Notes under the pieces: generated by a model | Seen by the model: only the letters and a program-made list of their open reading frames with translations | The model's database searches: none | Told to the model about the DNA's origin: nothing | Origin: an uncultured Rhodospirillaceae bacterium | GTDB taxonomy: Bacteria; Pseudomonadota; Alphaproteobacteria; RF32; CAG-239 | Reading direction: 5' to 3' | NCBI GenBank assembly: GCA_900313185.1 | Contig: OMQI01000015.1 | Span: 1 to 15,549 of the forward strand | Length of the DNA stretch: 15,549 nucleotides | Part shown: positions 1 to 7,449 of the stretch, piece by piece | How the letters are laid out: each line of letters opens with the position of its first letter | Position numbering within the stretch: position 1 is the first letter of the stretch | Program-made: the position numbers and the translations under genes

Positions 1-156
1 CGTCACTGTTTCACAATGAGCTTTGCCGTAATAATATAGTGCAGGGTGATTCCATAATGAAATAAATCCATCGTCGCATTCTACAATTTTATATCCGGCA
101 ATTTGTTTTTGTTGATTAATCTCATAAAGTGTTTTTTGTAATAAATTTTTCTTCAT
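1..156 (-). CDS. Unknown protein, N-terminal part only (runs off left edge)
   Basis: This minus-strand frame is open from an ATG at 154-156 to the window edge, giving 52 codons without a stop. An AGGAAG ribosome-binding site lies a few bases upstream of the start. The visible N-terminus begins MKKNLLQKTLYEINQQ and is followed by an aromatic-rich stretch (LWNHPALYYYG). No signal peptide, membrane segment or known motif is visible. It lies 28 bp downstream of the small membrane protein at 185-442 and reads the same way, so the two are probably co-transcribed. I do not recognise the family, and the C-terminus is missing. Confidence 0.55.
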   Translation of the reverse strand, partial: MKKNLLQKTLYEINQQKQIAGYKIVECDDGFISLWNHPALYYYGKAHCETVT

Positions 157-184
157 TTACGCTTCCTAGTGAAAAGCAGTTAAA

Positions 185-442
185 TTATTTTTTTCGCTTT
201 TTATCAATAAAATACAGAGTAATCATTGGGAGAATATAACAGAGAATCCCCTCTGAGACACCATACAAATAGTCTCCGTTTCCCATAGAAAAGCCGCAAA
301 TTAAACAAATAATTACAAAAGAAATGCAGTAAGACCAATCCCCTTTATATAACTTTTTAACGATTGAGTTTACAATCATACATCCTAATATGGCGCCCAA
401 AAAGAAACATAATTTGCCTATTAATAGATTTAATTCTAACAT
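185..442 (-). CDS. Small three-segment membrane protein, unknown function
   Basis: An 85-residue protein made mostly of hydrophobic helices. Likely membrane segments are at about residues 5-27, 38-54 and 61-79, followed by a strongly basic tail (DKKRKK) that should lie in the cytoplasm. An AGGA motif nine bases before the ATG supports the start at 442. It sits 150 bp downstream of acpS on the same strand, with no convincing terminator between them, and just upstream of the partial gene at the left edge. I do not recognise the family. In many alphaproteobacteria acpS is followed by lepB-rnc-era, which is not seen here. The hydrophobic pattern makes a real gene likely, but nothing indicates its function. 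Confidence 0.55.
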   Translation of the reverse strand: MLELNLLIGKLCFFLGAILGCMIVNSIVKKLYKGDWSYCISFVIICLICGFSMGNGDYLYGVSEGILCYILPMITLYFIDKKRKK

Positions 443-592
443 TAATGTTTTTCCTATTTTATACGTTATAAATGACTTTTGATATCTGAAATCCAGGCTA
501 CGATATTTTCAATGTTTTTGCAATGATATTTAAACAGCATACAGAAACTAAATAATTAGGTATTCATTTGTCATAAGAAGGACCTTTATATT

Positions 593-985
593 CTATTCTT
601 CAATAATTACTATTGCTTGAGCATACGGGTAATCATCACTTAAAGAAACGTGAAGTTTTGCCGTTAATGATAATTCGTTGAGTTTTTCCAGAGCTTCGCC
701 ACTGATTTTTAAACAAGGTTTGCCAAGGTCGGTATGCAAAGTTTCAATATTTTTTAAAAATACTCCGTCACGGAAACCGCAACCTAAAGCTTTGGCGAAA
801 GCTTCTTTGGCGGCGTATCTTTTGGCCAATAAACAAGCTAATTTTTTATCATCATCAATTATTTGATGTTTTAATTCTGAAAGTTCATTATCGCCCAAAA
901 TTCTGGTTTTGAAATCTTGTAAAAATTTTGCCGATTTAAATAATCTTTCAATATTGACTATATCGCATCCTAATCCGATTATCAT
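593..985 (-). CDS. acpS: Holo-[acyl-carrier-protein] synthase (AcpS)
   Basis: Transfers the 4'-phosphopantetheine arm from coenzyme A to the serine of apo-acyl carrier protein, activating it for fatty-acid synthesis in the cytoplasm. The 130-residue length is normal for AcpS. The N-terminal motif GLGCDIVNIER carries the Mg-binding Asp8, and the second family signature KRYAAKEAFAKALG (residues 55-68) carries Glu61. The start codon overlaps the stop of the upstream DUF2062 gene (ATGA, 982-985). AAGGAGA, a strong ribosome-binding site, lies inside the end of that gene, so translation is probably coupled. It is the third gene of a spoT-DUF2062-acpS unit. No clear terminator was seen after it. Confidence 0.95.
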   Translation of the reverse strand: MIIGLGCDIVNIERLFKSAKFLQDFKTRILGDNELSELKHQIIDDDKKLACLLAKRYAAKEAFAKALGCGFRDGVFLKNIETLHTDLGKPCLKISGEALEKLNELSLTAKLHVSLSDDYPYAQAIVIIEE

Positions 986-1506
986 ATTTTATCTCCTTTT
1001 TGAGCTTGTTTTTTGAGGCGTCGCTGTTCCAATCTGTTCATTGCTGAGTTAACCAATTTGTATGATACAAACCACGAAATAATGTAATAAGGTATACATC
1101 CTATCATCATCGGGTAAATTATCGGCCAAGCATCGTGTCCGAAGTTTTTAAACTTAAAAGTCATTACCGCTTCTCCGGCTTTTTCAAATATTTTCAAAAA
1201 GTTTACATTATCAATGGAGCCGTTGCCTAAAACATAATTACCGGTTGAAAGCACAGCTACCCAAATAAAAGGGAATGTCCACGGATTACCAATTAATGTA
1301 CCAAGTGCCGAAGAAACGATGTTTCCACGTATCAGCCAAGCGGTAATTGCCGCTAAAATCAAATGAAATCCAATGAACGGAGTAAAAGAAATTGCCACTC
1401 CGCAGGCAAATCCGGCCGCAATTGAATACGGCGTTCCTTTTAGTTGTTTAAGGCGCACCAGAATTTTTTTATTATAGCGTTTCCAATATTTTTTTATGTT
1501 TTTCAA
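982..1506 (-). CDS. DUF2062 family inner-membrane protein (TTG start)
   Basis: A 174-residue protein with a basic N-terminus (residues 1-24 rich in Lys and Arg) followed by hydrophobic stretches at about 28-58, 80-92 and 120-152. The motif GNPWT at 73-77, preceded by TPFIG and FH, is the recognisable core of the DUF2062 family, whose biochemical role is not established. The start is TTG at 1506: GGAG lies six bases upstream, the frame begins only 11 bp after the spoT stop, and no in-frame ATG occurs early enough to keep the domain. It lies between spoT and acpS in one transcription unit, an order I know from other alphaproteobacteria. The basic tail suggests contact with lipid head groups or RNA, but that is speculation. 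Confidence 0.85.
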   Translation of the reverse strand: MKNIKKYWKRYNKKILVRLKQLKGTPYSIAAGFACGVAISFTPFIGFHLILAAITAWLIRGNIVSSALGTLIGNPWTFPFIWVAVLSTGNYVLGNGSIDNVNFLKIFEKAGEAVMTFKFKNFGHDAWPIIYPMMIGCIPYYIISWFVSYKLVNSAMNRLEQRRLKKQAQKGDKI

Positions 1507-1517
1507 TATCTGCTCCG

Positions 1518-3656
1518 TTATTGGGTGGCACGGGCAACATAACTGATGAGTTTTTCTGCACGCAAAGCCAAAATGAGATTATTAAGCTGCTCAACATTTT
1601 TAACTTCAATATCAAGCAGTATCTCAAAATAACTTAGTGTGCGATATGTAATATTCAAGTTCATAATGTTGGCTTCGGCTTTGGCAACGATATTTGCCAC
1701 ATTAGCGAGAGCCCCCGGTTCATTGCTGAGCATCAGCTTTAAACGGGCAATATGCTTTTCGTTTTCGGCTTCTGTTCCCCAGTCTACATCGAGCCAACGT
1801 TCCGGTTCCTTTTCATAATTATGAAGCGACGGGCAGTCTACCGTATGGATGGTAACACCTTTTCCGGTGGTAACGATGCCTACGATTCTGTCGCCCGGCA
1901 ACGGGTGACAGCATCCGGCAAAATGAACGGCCATACCGTCTATAAGACCGCGTATTTTAAGCGAGTCTTTATTAGGTTTATTCTTTTTGAATACCGGCAG
2001 TTTTATGGCGGTTACCACTTTTCCCAGTTTAGATTGTCTGTATCCCGGATGAACCACACGCAAAACATCCCAACCGGTAACCAAACCTTCACCGACTTTG
2101 GCATAAATATCATCAACGGTTTCGGCTTCAAAATCAGAAAGCACGTTTACCAGTTCTTTTTCGGAAAAACTTTGGTCTTCCGACTTAAATAACTTTTCTA
2201 ATATTTCTTTACCCAGTGCGATAAATTGCTCACGCTTATTGATTCTGACATAACGGCGAATTGCTGCTTTGGCTTTACCGGTAACCACAAATCTGTCCCA
2301 TTCCAACGAAGGGTGTTGATTTTTGGAAGTTAATACTTCCACTTGGTCACCGTTTTGCAAAATGGTGCGCAGTGGTTTGATTTCTCCGTTAATGCGAGCA
2401 CCAACGCAGGTATCTCCGACATTGGAGTGGATGGCATAGGCAAAATCAACCGGCGTGGAACCGACCGGAAGCCCGATTAAATCGCCTTTAGGTGTGAAGC
2501 AGAACACTTGGTCGTTATACATTTCCAGTTTGGTATTTTCCAAAAATTCGTCAGGATTTTGCGCTTGGTCCAAAATTTCCAACAACTCACGAATCCAACG
2601 GAAGTTTTTACCTTCGGTGCGTGAACCTTGTTTATATGCCCAGTGAGCGGCCACACCTTTTTCGTTAACTTCGTGCATTTCATAGGTGCGAATCTGTACC
2701 TCAATTCTGACATCTAAAGGTCCGATAACACCGGTATGCAAAGATTGATAGCCGTTTGGCTTAGGAGTCGAGATATAATCTTTGAAACGACGAGGAACCA
2801 TATGGTACTTACTGTGAATAATACCTAAAGCCTGATAGCAATCGGCAACCGAATCGACACAAATACGGAAAGCCATAATATCGCACAGTTGCTCGAAAGA
2901 GGCATTTTTCAACTGCATCTTACGCCAGATTGAATACGGGGTTTTTTCTCTGCCGGTAATGGTGCATTTAATACCGTTATCTTCCATATCTTTTTCAAGC
3001 TGTTTGATAATTTGCGGAACGATGTTGCTTCCCTGTTCACGCAAAAAGTTCAAACGAGCGACGATGGAATCGTGCGCTTCCTTATAGAGTTCGGCGAAAG
3101 CTATTTCATCCATTTCCTCTTTAACTTCTTCCATACCGATACGCTCGGCAAGAGGAGCATATATATCAAGAGTTTCTCGAGCAATACGGGCACGCTTGTC
3201 CGCCGGACAAAAATGCAGTGTGCGCATATTATGCAGTCTGTCGGCGAGTTTAACCAATAAAACTCGAATATCTTCCGACATTGCCAGTAACAATTTTCTG
3301 AAGTTCTCAGCTTGTTTACTGGAGCCGGATTTTTGCTCAATCAAAGCTAATTTGGTTAAGCCGTCAACTAATTGAGCAACCTGCTCTCCGAACAATTCTT
3401 TGATTTCATCCAATGTCGTGTCGGTATCTTCTACCGTATCGTGTAAGAGTGCGGCAATAATAGTTGCGCAATCCAAACGATATTTGGTCAATATACCGGC
3501 AACTTCAATCGGATGAGAATAGTAAGGGTCACCTGATGTACGCAGTTGTGAACCGTGTTTTTTCAAGGCAAATACATACGCACGATTAAGGGCATCCTCA
3601 TCGGCGTAAGGGTCATAAGACTTGACTAAATCCACAAGTTCATACTGACGCAGCAT
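1518..3656 (-). CDS. spoT: Bifunctional (p)ppGpp synthetase/hydrolase (Rel/SpoT, RSH)
   Basis: Makes (p)ppGpp from GTP or GDP plus ATP and also hydrolyses it, setting the stringent-response alarmone level. The 712-residue chain has the full long-RSH layout. The HD hydrolase domain is at about 25-180, with SHP at 47-49 and HDTVED at 72-77. The synthetase domain is at about 235-345, with RFKD at 290-293 and EVQIRT at 319-324. TGS is at about 384-445, a conserved-cysteine region has CC at 582-583, and an ACT domain covers about 635-705. RFKD is the RxKD form typical of enzymes with both activities, not the ExDD form of monofunctional RelA, and the hydrolase residues are intact. The ATG at 3656 follows an AGAGG site. 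The gene is 84 bp downstream of rpoZ, with an overlapping promoter and terminator between them. As apparently the only long RSH here, rsh is an equally good name. Confidence 0.96.
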   Translation of the reverse strand: MLRQYELVDLVKSYDPYADEDALNRAYVFALKKHGSQLRTSGDPYYSHPIEVAGILTKYRLDCATIIAALLHDTVEDTDTTLDEIKELFGEQVAQLVDGLTKLALIEQKSGSSKQAENFRKLLLAMSEDIRVLLVKLADRLHNMRTLHFCPADKRARIARETLDIYAPLAERIGMEEVKEEMDEIAFAELYKEAHDSIVARLNFLREQGSNIVPQIIKQLEKDMEDNGIKCTITGREKTPYSIWRKMQLKNASFEQLCDIMAFRICVDSVADCYQALGIIHSKYHMVPRRFKDYISTPKPNGYQSLHTGVIGPLDVRIEVQIRTYEMHEVNEKGVAAHWAYKQGSRTEGKNFRWIRELLEILDQAQNPDEFLENTKLEMYNDQVFCFTPKGDLIGLPVGSTPVDFAYAIHSNVGDTCVGARINGEIKPLRTILQNGDQVEVLTSKNQHPSLEWDRFVVTGKAKAAIRRYVRINKREQFIALGKEILEKLFKSEDQSFSEKELVNVLSDFEAETVDDIYAKVGEGLVTGWDVLRVVHPGYRQSKLGKVVTAIKLPVFKKNKPNKDSLKIRGLIDGMAVHFAGCCHPLPGDRIVGIVTTGKGVTIHTVDCPSLHNYEKEPERWLDVDWGTEAENEKHIARLKLMLSNEPGALANVANIVAKAEANIMNLNITYRTLSYFEILLDIEVKNVEQLNNLILALRAEKLISYVARATQ

Positions 3657-3673
3657 TTATTTTTCCTCTAATC

Positions 3674-3715
3674 AAAAAAAGCAAAACATATCATATAAAT
3701 AATACGCTTTGCTTT
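3674..3715 (-). terminator. Intrinsic terminator after rpoZ
   Basis: Read on the minus strand, AAAGCAAAGCGTAT (3702-3715) pairs with ATATGTTTTGCTTT (3678-3691). This gives 14 consecutive pairs, including two G-U pairs, around a 10-nt loop, followed by a run of T extending to 3674. It lies between the rpoZ stop and the spoT ribosome-binding site, so it should separate the two genes unless it is read through. Confidence 0.8.
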
Positions 3716-3727
3716 AATAAAAGTTAA
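3699..3727 (-). promoter_or_regulatory. Predicted spoT promoter overlapping the rpoZ terminator
   Basis: On the minus strand TTAACT (3722-3727) and TATTAT (3699-3704) are separated by 17 bp. The -10 box falls on the loop side of the rpoZ terminator stem. Transcription would start near 3692, about 35 nt before the spoT ATG. Sequence match only. Confidence 0.45.
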
Positions 3728-3740
3728 TTTTGACGGCAAA

Positions 3741-4211
3741 CTAGTCTAAATCATCGGTATCATCAAATGATTCGTCGCCAAAATCTCCATTGTCTTCAAA
3801 ATCAATGTCGCCGGCATCCGAATCCAAATCAAAGTTATCTTCGTCATCATCGCCGCCGTGAATTTGCATAGAATTGTTCAAATCTTCATCGCTAATCATA
3901 TCACTGGAGAATTGTTCATCCAAATCAGCCAATTCTTTCTCTGCCGATAAGATTTCAACTTCCTCGTCTTCAGGTTCTTCAACTTCCACATATTTTTGCA
4001 AGCCCATAACCAAAGACTTTTGCAAATCTTCAATGCTGACTTTGTTTTCGGATATTTCACGCAAAGCAACCACGGAATTTTTATCATTGTCACGGTCAAC
4101 CAAAATCGGTGAACCGGAAGCAATATCCTTTGCACGTTGTGCTGCAATCAAAACCAAGTCATAACGATTAGGAATTTTATCAATACAATCTTCAACTGTA
4201 ACTCTTGCCAT
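3741..4211 (-). CDS. rpoZ: RNA polymerase omega subunit with long acidic C-terminal tail
   Basis: The smallest RNA polymerase core subunit, which helps fold and hold beta-prime and in E. coli forms part of a ppGpp site. Residues 1-70 are a recognisable omega: MARVTVEDC at the N-terminus, then NRYDLVLIAAQRAKDI, and a VALREI segment in the second helix region. At 156 residues it is much longer than the roughly 90 of E. coli. The extra part, about 75-156, is almost entirely acidic and low in complexity, with close to 45% Asp plus Glu and one Lys. A terminator follows the gene and a good promoter precedes it. Placement directly upstream of spoT is a common arrangement and fits a shared role in stringent control. 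The assignment is firm; the function of the tail is unknown. Confidence 0.93.
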   Translation of the reverse strand: MARVTVEDCIDKIPNRYDLVLIAAQRAKDIASGSPILVDRDNDKNSVVALREISENKVSIEDLQKSLVMGLQKYVEVEEPEDEEVEILSAEKELADLDEQFSSDMISDEDLNNSMQIHGGDDDEDNFDLDSDAGDIDFEDNGDFGDESFDDTDDLD

Positions 4212-4249
4212 TTTTATAACCTTCTTTATAAAATTTATCTCGTGTAGAG

Positions 4250-4278
4250 GTTATACATATTATATTTGATAATTGCAA
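4250..4278 (-). promoter_or_regulatory. Predicted sigma-70 promoter of rpoZ
   Basis: On the minus strand TTGCAA (4273-4278) and TATAAC (4250-4255) are separated by exactly 17 bp. The start point would be near 4243, about 32 nt before the rpoZ ATG, and an AGAAGG ribosome-binding site follows. It lies in the 101-bp gap after the upstream secreted-protein gene, which shows no terminator of its own. Confidence 0.6.
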
Positions 4279-4312
4279 CAACTTTTTTAATTTAAATATA
4301 CAAAACAAGCGG

Positions 4313-5560
4313 TTACGGCATAATAAACGGGGTGCCGACATACAAGTAATCGATTCCCAGTAATTTATCGGTAATTTGCCGGTAGAAAGGTCTGACGGCG
4401 GCAACATCTTCCGGAGTGCTGTCATAAAGATGAAGAGAGGCTTCCAGAAAATAGCGTTGACGTTGTCTTTCTTCCTCAGTGAAATCTAATTTATCAAGCT
4501 GAGTATACGGGTAGCCTTTTCGCAAGGCATTAATAGTAACGATATGCGCTTGTTTCATTGTTAATACCCGATATGCCTTCATTACCTTATCACAGGTATA
4601 AGCCCAGTCATCGGGACCAAAACCTTCTCCGCCGACAGCGTCTTGAAATTGCGAACGCAGACTGCTCCATTTTATTTTTCTCACTATGGTTTGACACGGG
4701 TTAACAACGCCTTTGAGAAAAGATACTTGTCGATCAATTCCGTTTTTTTCATCCCAGTAGTTTATAATCGAATCAATCATAATCAGTTTTAGTTCGTTAT
4801 CCTTGGTTTTTCTGAATTTTTCCAAACCGTCAAATGTGTTTAAAAATGCCTGTACGTCGGCACCGGAAAGAGGAGTGTTTTTATCAGCAACAAAGTGGCG
4901 TAATCCCAAAGAGGGAGCTTTCGGAGTTGCTCCCGGATAAAAATCGCTGATATTTACTTTTGAAGTTACGTGACGAATAAACTCCGGATTAATGCGAATA
5001 TTGGGCAAGCTCTCTTCTTGTTCCATCAATTCTTTCGGAAATTCCAGAGTATTCATATCTTCACCCCAAAATTGCGGACTCAAATAGATATACAATTCCG
5101 GCGAAACAAATTCTATATTGGGGATATTTTGCAGGCGAGATGCTATTTTATCAGGGAATTTGTTTTTGGTTTCCTTTATTCCCGGTAAATCTAAAATTTT
5201 TCCCGATAAACCACGCATATTATGTAGCATAGGGCCGATATAAGGATAAAAAGCTTTAGGCATACGTTTCAAATCTTGCAAGATAGCATCTTCGTCGGGA
5301 TTGTTGAAACGTTTTTCTACAGAACCGAAAGTCTTGATTTTTTGCCGGAAATCGGAGTTAAACACCGTTGGAATACGCCAACGATAATCATATTTGCGAT
5401 CATATAATGCGGTGTCTTTTTTGAAATCTTCGTGGACACGCCACAAATACGGAATTTGTTCCTGCAAATCCACATCATATATGTGTATATAGTCTTTGAG
5501 CTGAGCTTGTGCCGGAAAAGCCGCTAAAAGCCAAAACAGCAAATATAAAAATTTTTTCAT
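4313..5560 (-). CDS. Secreted or periplasmic protein of unknown function
   Basis: A 415-residue protein that begins with a clear Sec signal peptide: MKKF, a hydrophobic core to about residue 15, and a likely cleavage at the AQA site near residue 19. The mature part is soluble in character, rich in Tyr, Phe, Pro and charged residues, with no further membrane helix. I see no lipobox, no OM-barrel C-terminus and no catalytic motif that I recognise. Only a few cysteines are visible. The ATG at 5560 follows a GGGAGA ribosome-binding site. It is transcribed away from gcrA across a short AT-rich gap and towards rpoZ, which has its own promoter. Length, signal peptide and start site make it a real gene, but its family is unknown to me. 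Confidence 0.75.
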   Translation of the reverse strand: MKKFLYLLFWLLAAFPAQAQLKDYIHIYDVDLQEQIPYLWRVHEDFKKDTALYDRKYDYRWRIPTVFNSDFRQKIKTFGSVEKRFNNPDEDAILQDLKRMPKAFYPYIGPMLHNMRGLSGKILDLPGIKETKNKFPDKIASRLQNIPNIEFVSPELYIYLSPQFWGEDMNTLEFPKELMEQEESLPNIRINPEFIRHVTSKVNISDFYPGATPKAPSLGLRHFVADKNTPLSGADVQAFLNTFDGLEKFRKTKDNELKLIMIDSIINYWDEKNGIDRQVSFLKGVVNPCQTIVRKIKWSSLRSQFQDAVGGEGFGPDDWAYTCDKVMKAYRVLTMKQAHIVTINALRKGYPYTQLDKLDFTEEERQRQRYFLEASLHLYDSTPEDVAAVRPFYRQITDKLLGIDYLYVGTPFIMP

Positions 5561-5628
5561 AACTTTCTCCCGCTTATAGGGTATATATTAATCCATAAAA
5601 AAAAATTAATAAAGGACTAAATTATTAC

Positions 5629-5657
5629 TGGACAGCCATTAAATAATTATGTATAAA
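5629..5657 (+). promoter_or_regulatory. Predicted gcrA promoter
   Basis: TGGACA (5629-5634) and TATAAA (5652-5657) are separated by 17 bp, giving a start near 5664. A start there excludes the upstream ATG in the same frame at 5649 and supports translation from 5685. GGACTAAA occurs at 5614-5621 and again at 5659-5666, flanking the promoter, and may be an operator repeat or chance. No GANTC site lies in this gap. Confidence 0.55.
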
Positions 5658-5684
5658 CGGACTAAAGTTCCACAGGAGGATAAT

Positions 5685-6143
5685 ATGGGTTGGACAAATG
5701 AAAGTGTTGAAGAATTACGCAGACTTTGGGATAAAGGCTTAACGGCCAGCGAAATTGCCAAGAAGTTGGGAGTTACCAAAAATGCGATAGTAGGTAAGGT
5801 ACATCGCTTGTGCTTAAAGGCAAGACCGTCTCCGATTAAAACCAAAGATGAAGAAATGGAGCAAGTACAGGAAACAGTTGCCCAAGAGGTTGTTGTTGAA
5901 GCTGAAATTGTTGAAGATCTTCCGGTTGAAGAGAATGTTAGTGAAACGGATAGTACAAGTATAAGCACCAGCAATGATGGTAATAAGGTTAAATTGGTAG
6001 ACCTTGACAGTCATACTTGCCGTTGGCCTTTAGGAGATCCTCGTGACGATGATTTTGGTTTCTGCGGTAAAAAAGTCCGTGCCGGACAAACATATTGTGA
6101 TGAACATTCTGCAATGGCATACGTGAAGGCCACCAGGAGATAA
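5685..6143 (+). CDS. gcrA: Cell-cycle transcription regulator GcrA
   Basis: GcrA is an alphaproteobacterial regulator that binds sigma-70 RNA polymerase and promoters carrying GANTC sites methylated by CcrM, driving S-phase and division genes. Residues 1-45 are the family's helix-turn-helix DNA-binding region, with MGWTNESVEELRRLW at the start and GVTKNAIVGKVHRL as the recognition part. A variable acidic linker (about 52-102) follows. The C-terminal sigma-interacting domain contains HTCRWPLGDP and FCGKKVRAGQTYCDEH, with the conserved Cys and His residues. I chose the ATG at 5685 because AGGAGG lies five bases upstream and because it reproduces the usual GcrA N-terminus; a start at 5649 would add 12 residues before the conserved start. 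The protein has 152 residues. A terminator follows. ccrM, its functional partner, is 2.8 kb downstream. Confidence 0.95.
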   Translation: MGWTNESVEELRRLWDKGLTASEIAKKLGVTKNAIVGKVHRLCLKARPSPIKTKDEEMEQVQETVAQEVVVEAEIVEDLPVEENVSETDSTSISTSNDGNKVKLVDLDSHTCRWPLGDPRDDDFGFCGKKVRAGQTYCDEHSAMAYVKATRR

Positions 6144-6160
6144 ATCAGAAAAAAATAATG

Positions 6161-6188
6161 AAAGGGGCGTTTAACGTCCCTTTTTTTT
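6161..6188 (+). terminator. Intrinsic terminator after gcrA
   Basis: AAAGGGGCG (6161-6169) pairs with CGTCCCTTT (6175-6183) over nine pairs, including one G-U, with loop TTTAA and a T run to 6188. It lies 17 bp after the gcrA stop and isolates gcrA from the porin gene. Confidence 0.9.
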
Positions 6189-6209
6189 ATTGAAACAATG
6201 TATATATAT

Positions 6210-6220
6210 CCGATTATCGG
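6210..6220 (+). promoter_or_regulatory. Perfect palindrome upstream of the porin start
   Basis: CCGATTATCGG is a perfect inverted repeat about a single central T, placed just before the porin ribosome-binding site. Its right part, GATTATCGGAA (6212-6222), recurs exactly at 6252-6262 inside the signal-peptide codons, 40 bp further on. It may be an operator, or an RNA pairing (CCGAT at 6210 with ATCGG at 6256) that would enclose the ribosome-binding site and start. Function not shown. Confidence 0.35.
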
Positions 6221-6237
6221 AAAGAAAGGAAAAAATG

Positions 6238-7377
6238 ATGAAAAAATTTTTGATTATCGGAACGATTTTAGGAACAATATATGCAACGCCGAGTTATGCC
6301 GGAGCAATCGAAAATAATTATTCGAATTTTAAAAATATGCTGAGTGATAAGTACGGTATAGAATATAATTTGGATTACTCTTTGTTGGGACAACATGCGT
6401 CTCCGAGCGGAAAATATAATGCGGTGCAATCATATTTGGCCCCTAGCATTGCGTGGACAACTTTTGATAATCGCTATGGAACCGGTATTTTGAATGCATC
6501 ATATTACAGTATTTTTTATGGTAATCATAATGCGGTGGATATTCAAAACAGAACAGGAATGGTAACATCTTTAAATGATTTTACCTCAGATGAGCAGGAG
6601 TTTGCCTCTCTTTATTATACCTATCAGTTGCCGAAAAAATACAATTGGCTGACATTAGGCGCCGGACAATATAGTCTGTATATGTTTGATGGTACGGATT
6701 ATGACAATAATCAGCAGGTTAATTTTATTAATTATTCACTATCGCAAAACGGCAGTGCCACATACGCCGATGCCGGATTGGGTGCTTATATTCAGGCAAC
6801 GCCGAAAGATTGGAGTTTAATAGTCGGTTTTCAAGATGCCACGAACATTGAGGCGCCGAGCATAAGATTTAATCATTTAAATGATAAGCATTATGCTACA
6901 TTTGCCCAAATAGGGTACAATCCTAAAATAAGAAATTTGGGAAGCGGACAATACTCCATAATGTTTTATAATCAGCCAAGCGTTAAAGAGCAACCGCAAA
7001 CCACAAACGGGTGGTCATTTAATGCACAGCAAAATATCGGTGAAAAATTAGCATTATTCGGCAGAATTAACGGTGTCAGCGGAGCGGTATCGAGCATTAA
7101 AAATTCGTATGTTGCCGGAATGGTTTATAATAATCCGCTAAATCGTAATAATTTGGATCAAATAGGTTTGGCATATTCTTATAATGATATTAGTGCCAAA
7201 GCGGTGGGAAGTAAGTTGGCAAATAATGGAGAACACGTAATAGAAACATATTGGGCGTGGGGAGTTTCCAAGTGGGCCACATTAACTCCGGATTTGCAAT
7301 TTTATATTAATCCGGCACTAAATGAAAAATCCGATTACGGAACTGCTGTTTCTCTAAGGTTGAGCGTATTTTTCTAA
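6238..7377 (+). CDS. Outer-membrane porin, OprB-like (carbohydrate-selective porin family)
   Basis: Probably a beta-barrel channel that lets small solutes, perhaps sugars, cross the outer membrane. It has a signal peptide (MKKFLIIGTILGTIYATPSYA), a mature chain with alternating aromatic and polar strands, many Tyr, Asn and Gly, no hydrophobic helix, and a C-terminal Phe as expected for Bam-dependent insertion. The region near the end, ETYWAWGVSKWATLTPDLQF followed by YINPALN, resembles the last strands of OprB proteins. Two adjacent ATGs (6235 and 6238) are possible. I prefer 6238, because AAGGA then sits seven bases away; an upstream TTG at 6190 would spoil the signal peptide. Terminators on both sides make it a single-gene unit. 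Barrel assignment is fairly sure; the OprB family is less so, and the substrate is unknown. Confidence 0.72.
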   Translation: MKKFLIIGTILGTIYATPSYAGAIENNYSNFKNMLSDKYGIEYNLDYSLLGQHASPSGKYNAVQSYLAPSIAWTTFDNRYGTGILNASYYSIFYGNHNAVDIQNRTGMVTSLNDFTSDEQEFASLYYTYQLPKKYNWLTLGAGQYSLYMFDGTDYDNNQQVNFINYSLSQNGSATYADAGLGAYIQATPKDWSLIVGFQDATNIEAPSIRFNHLNDKHYATFAQIGYNPKIRNLGSGQYSIMFYNQPSVKEQPQTTNGWSFNAQQNIGEKLALFGRINGVSGAVSSIKNSYVAGMVYNNPLNRNNLDQIGLAYSYNDISAKAVGSKLANNGEHVIETYWAWGVSKWATLTPDLQFYINPALNEKSDYGTAVSLRLSVFF

Positions 7378-7392
7378 AGTAAAAAAATAAAT

Positions 7393-7420
7393 AAAGCGGG
7401 ATGTTTTTATCCCGCTTTTT
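7393..7420 (+). terminator. Intrinsic terminator after the porin gene
   Basis: AAAGCGGGAT (7393-7402) pairs perfectly with ATCCCGCTTT (7409-7418) over ten pairs around loop GTTTTT, and the T run continues to 7420. It starts 15 bp after the porin stop. Confidence 0.93.
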
Positions 7421-7449
7421 CAGTTTCCGGTATTTTTTTTAAATTTTAT

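Noticed and set aside
443..592. Promoter or terminator between acpS and the small membrane gene.
   Set aside because: Only a weak AAGG/CCTT pairing and no well-spaced boxes were found.
1752..2192. 146-codon open frame on the plus strand inside spoT.
   Set aside because: It is antisense to the conserved cysteine/ACT part of RSH, with atypical composition and no start signals.
5649..5684. Longer N-terminus for GcrA starting at the ATG at 5649.
   Set aside because: It lies upstream of the predicted transcription start, lacks a ribosome-binding site and adds residues before the conserved MGWT start; AGGAGG is ideally placed for 5685.
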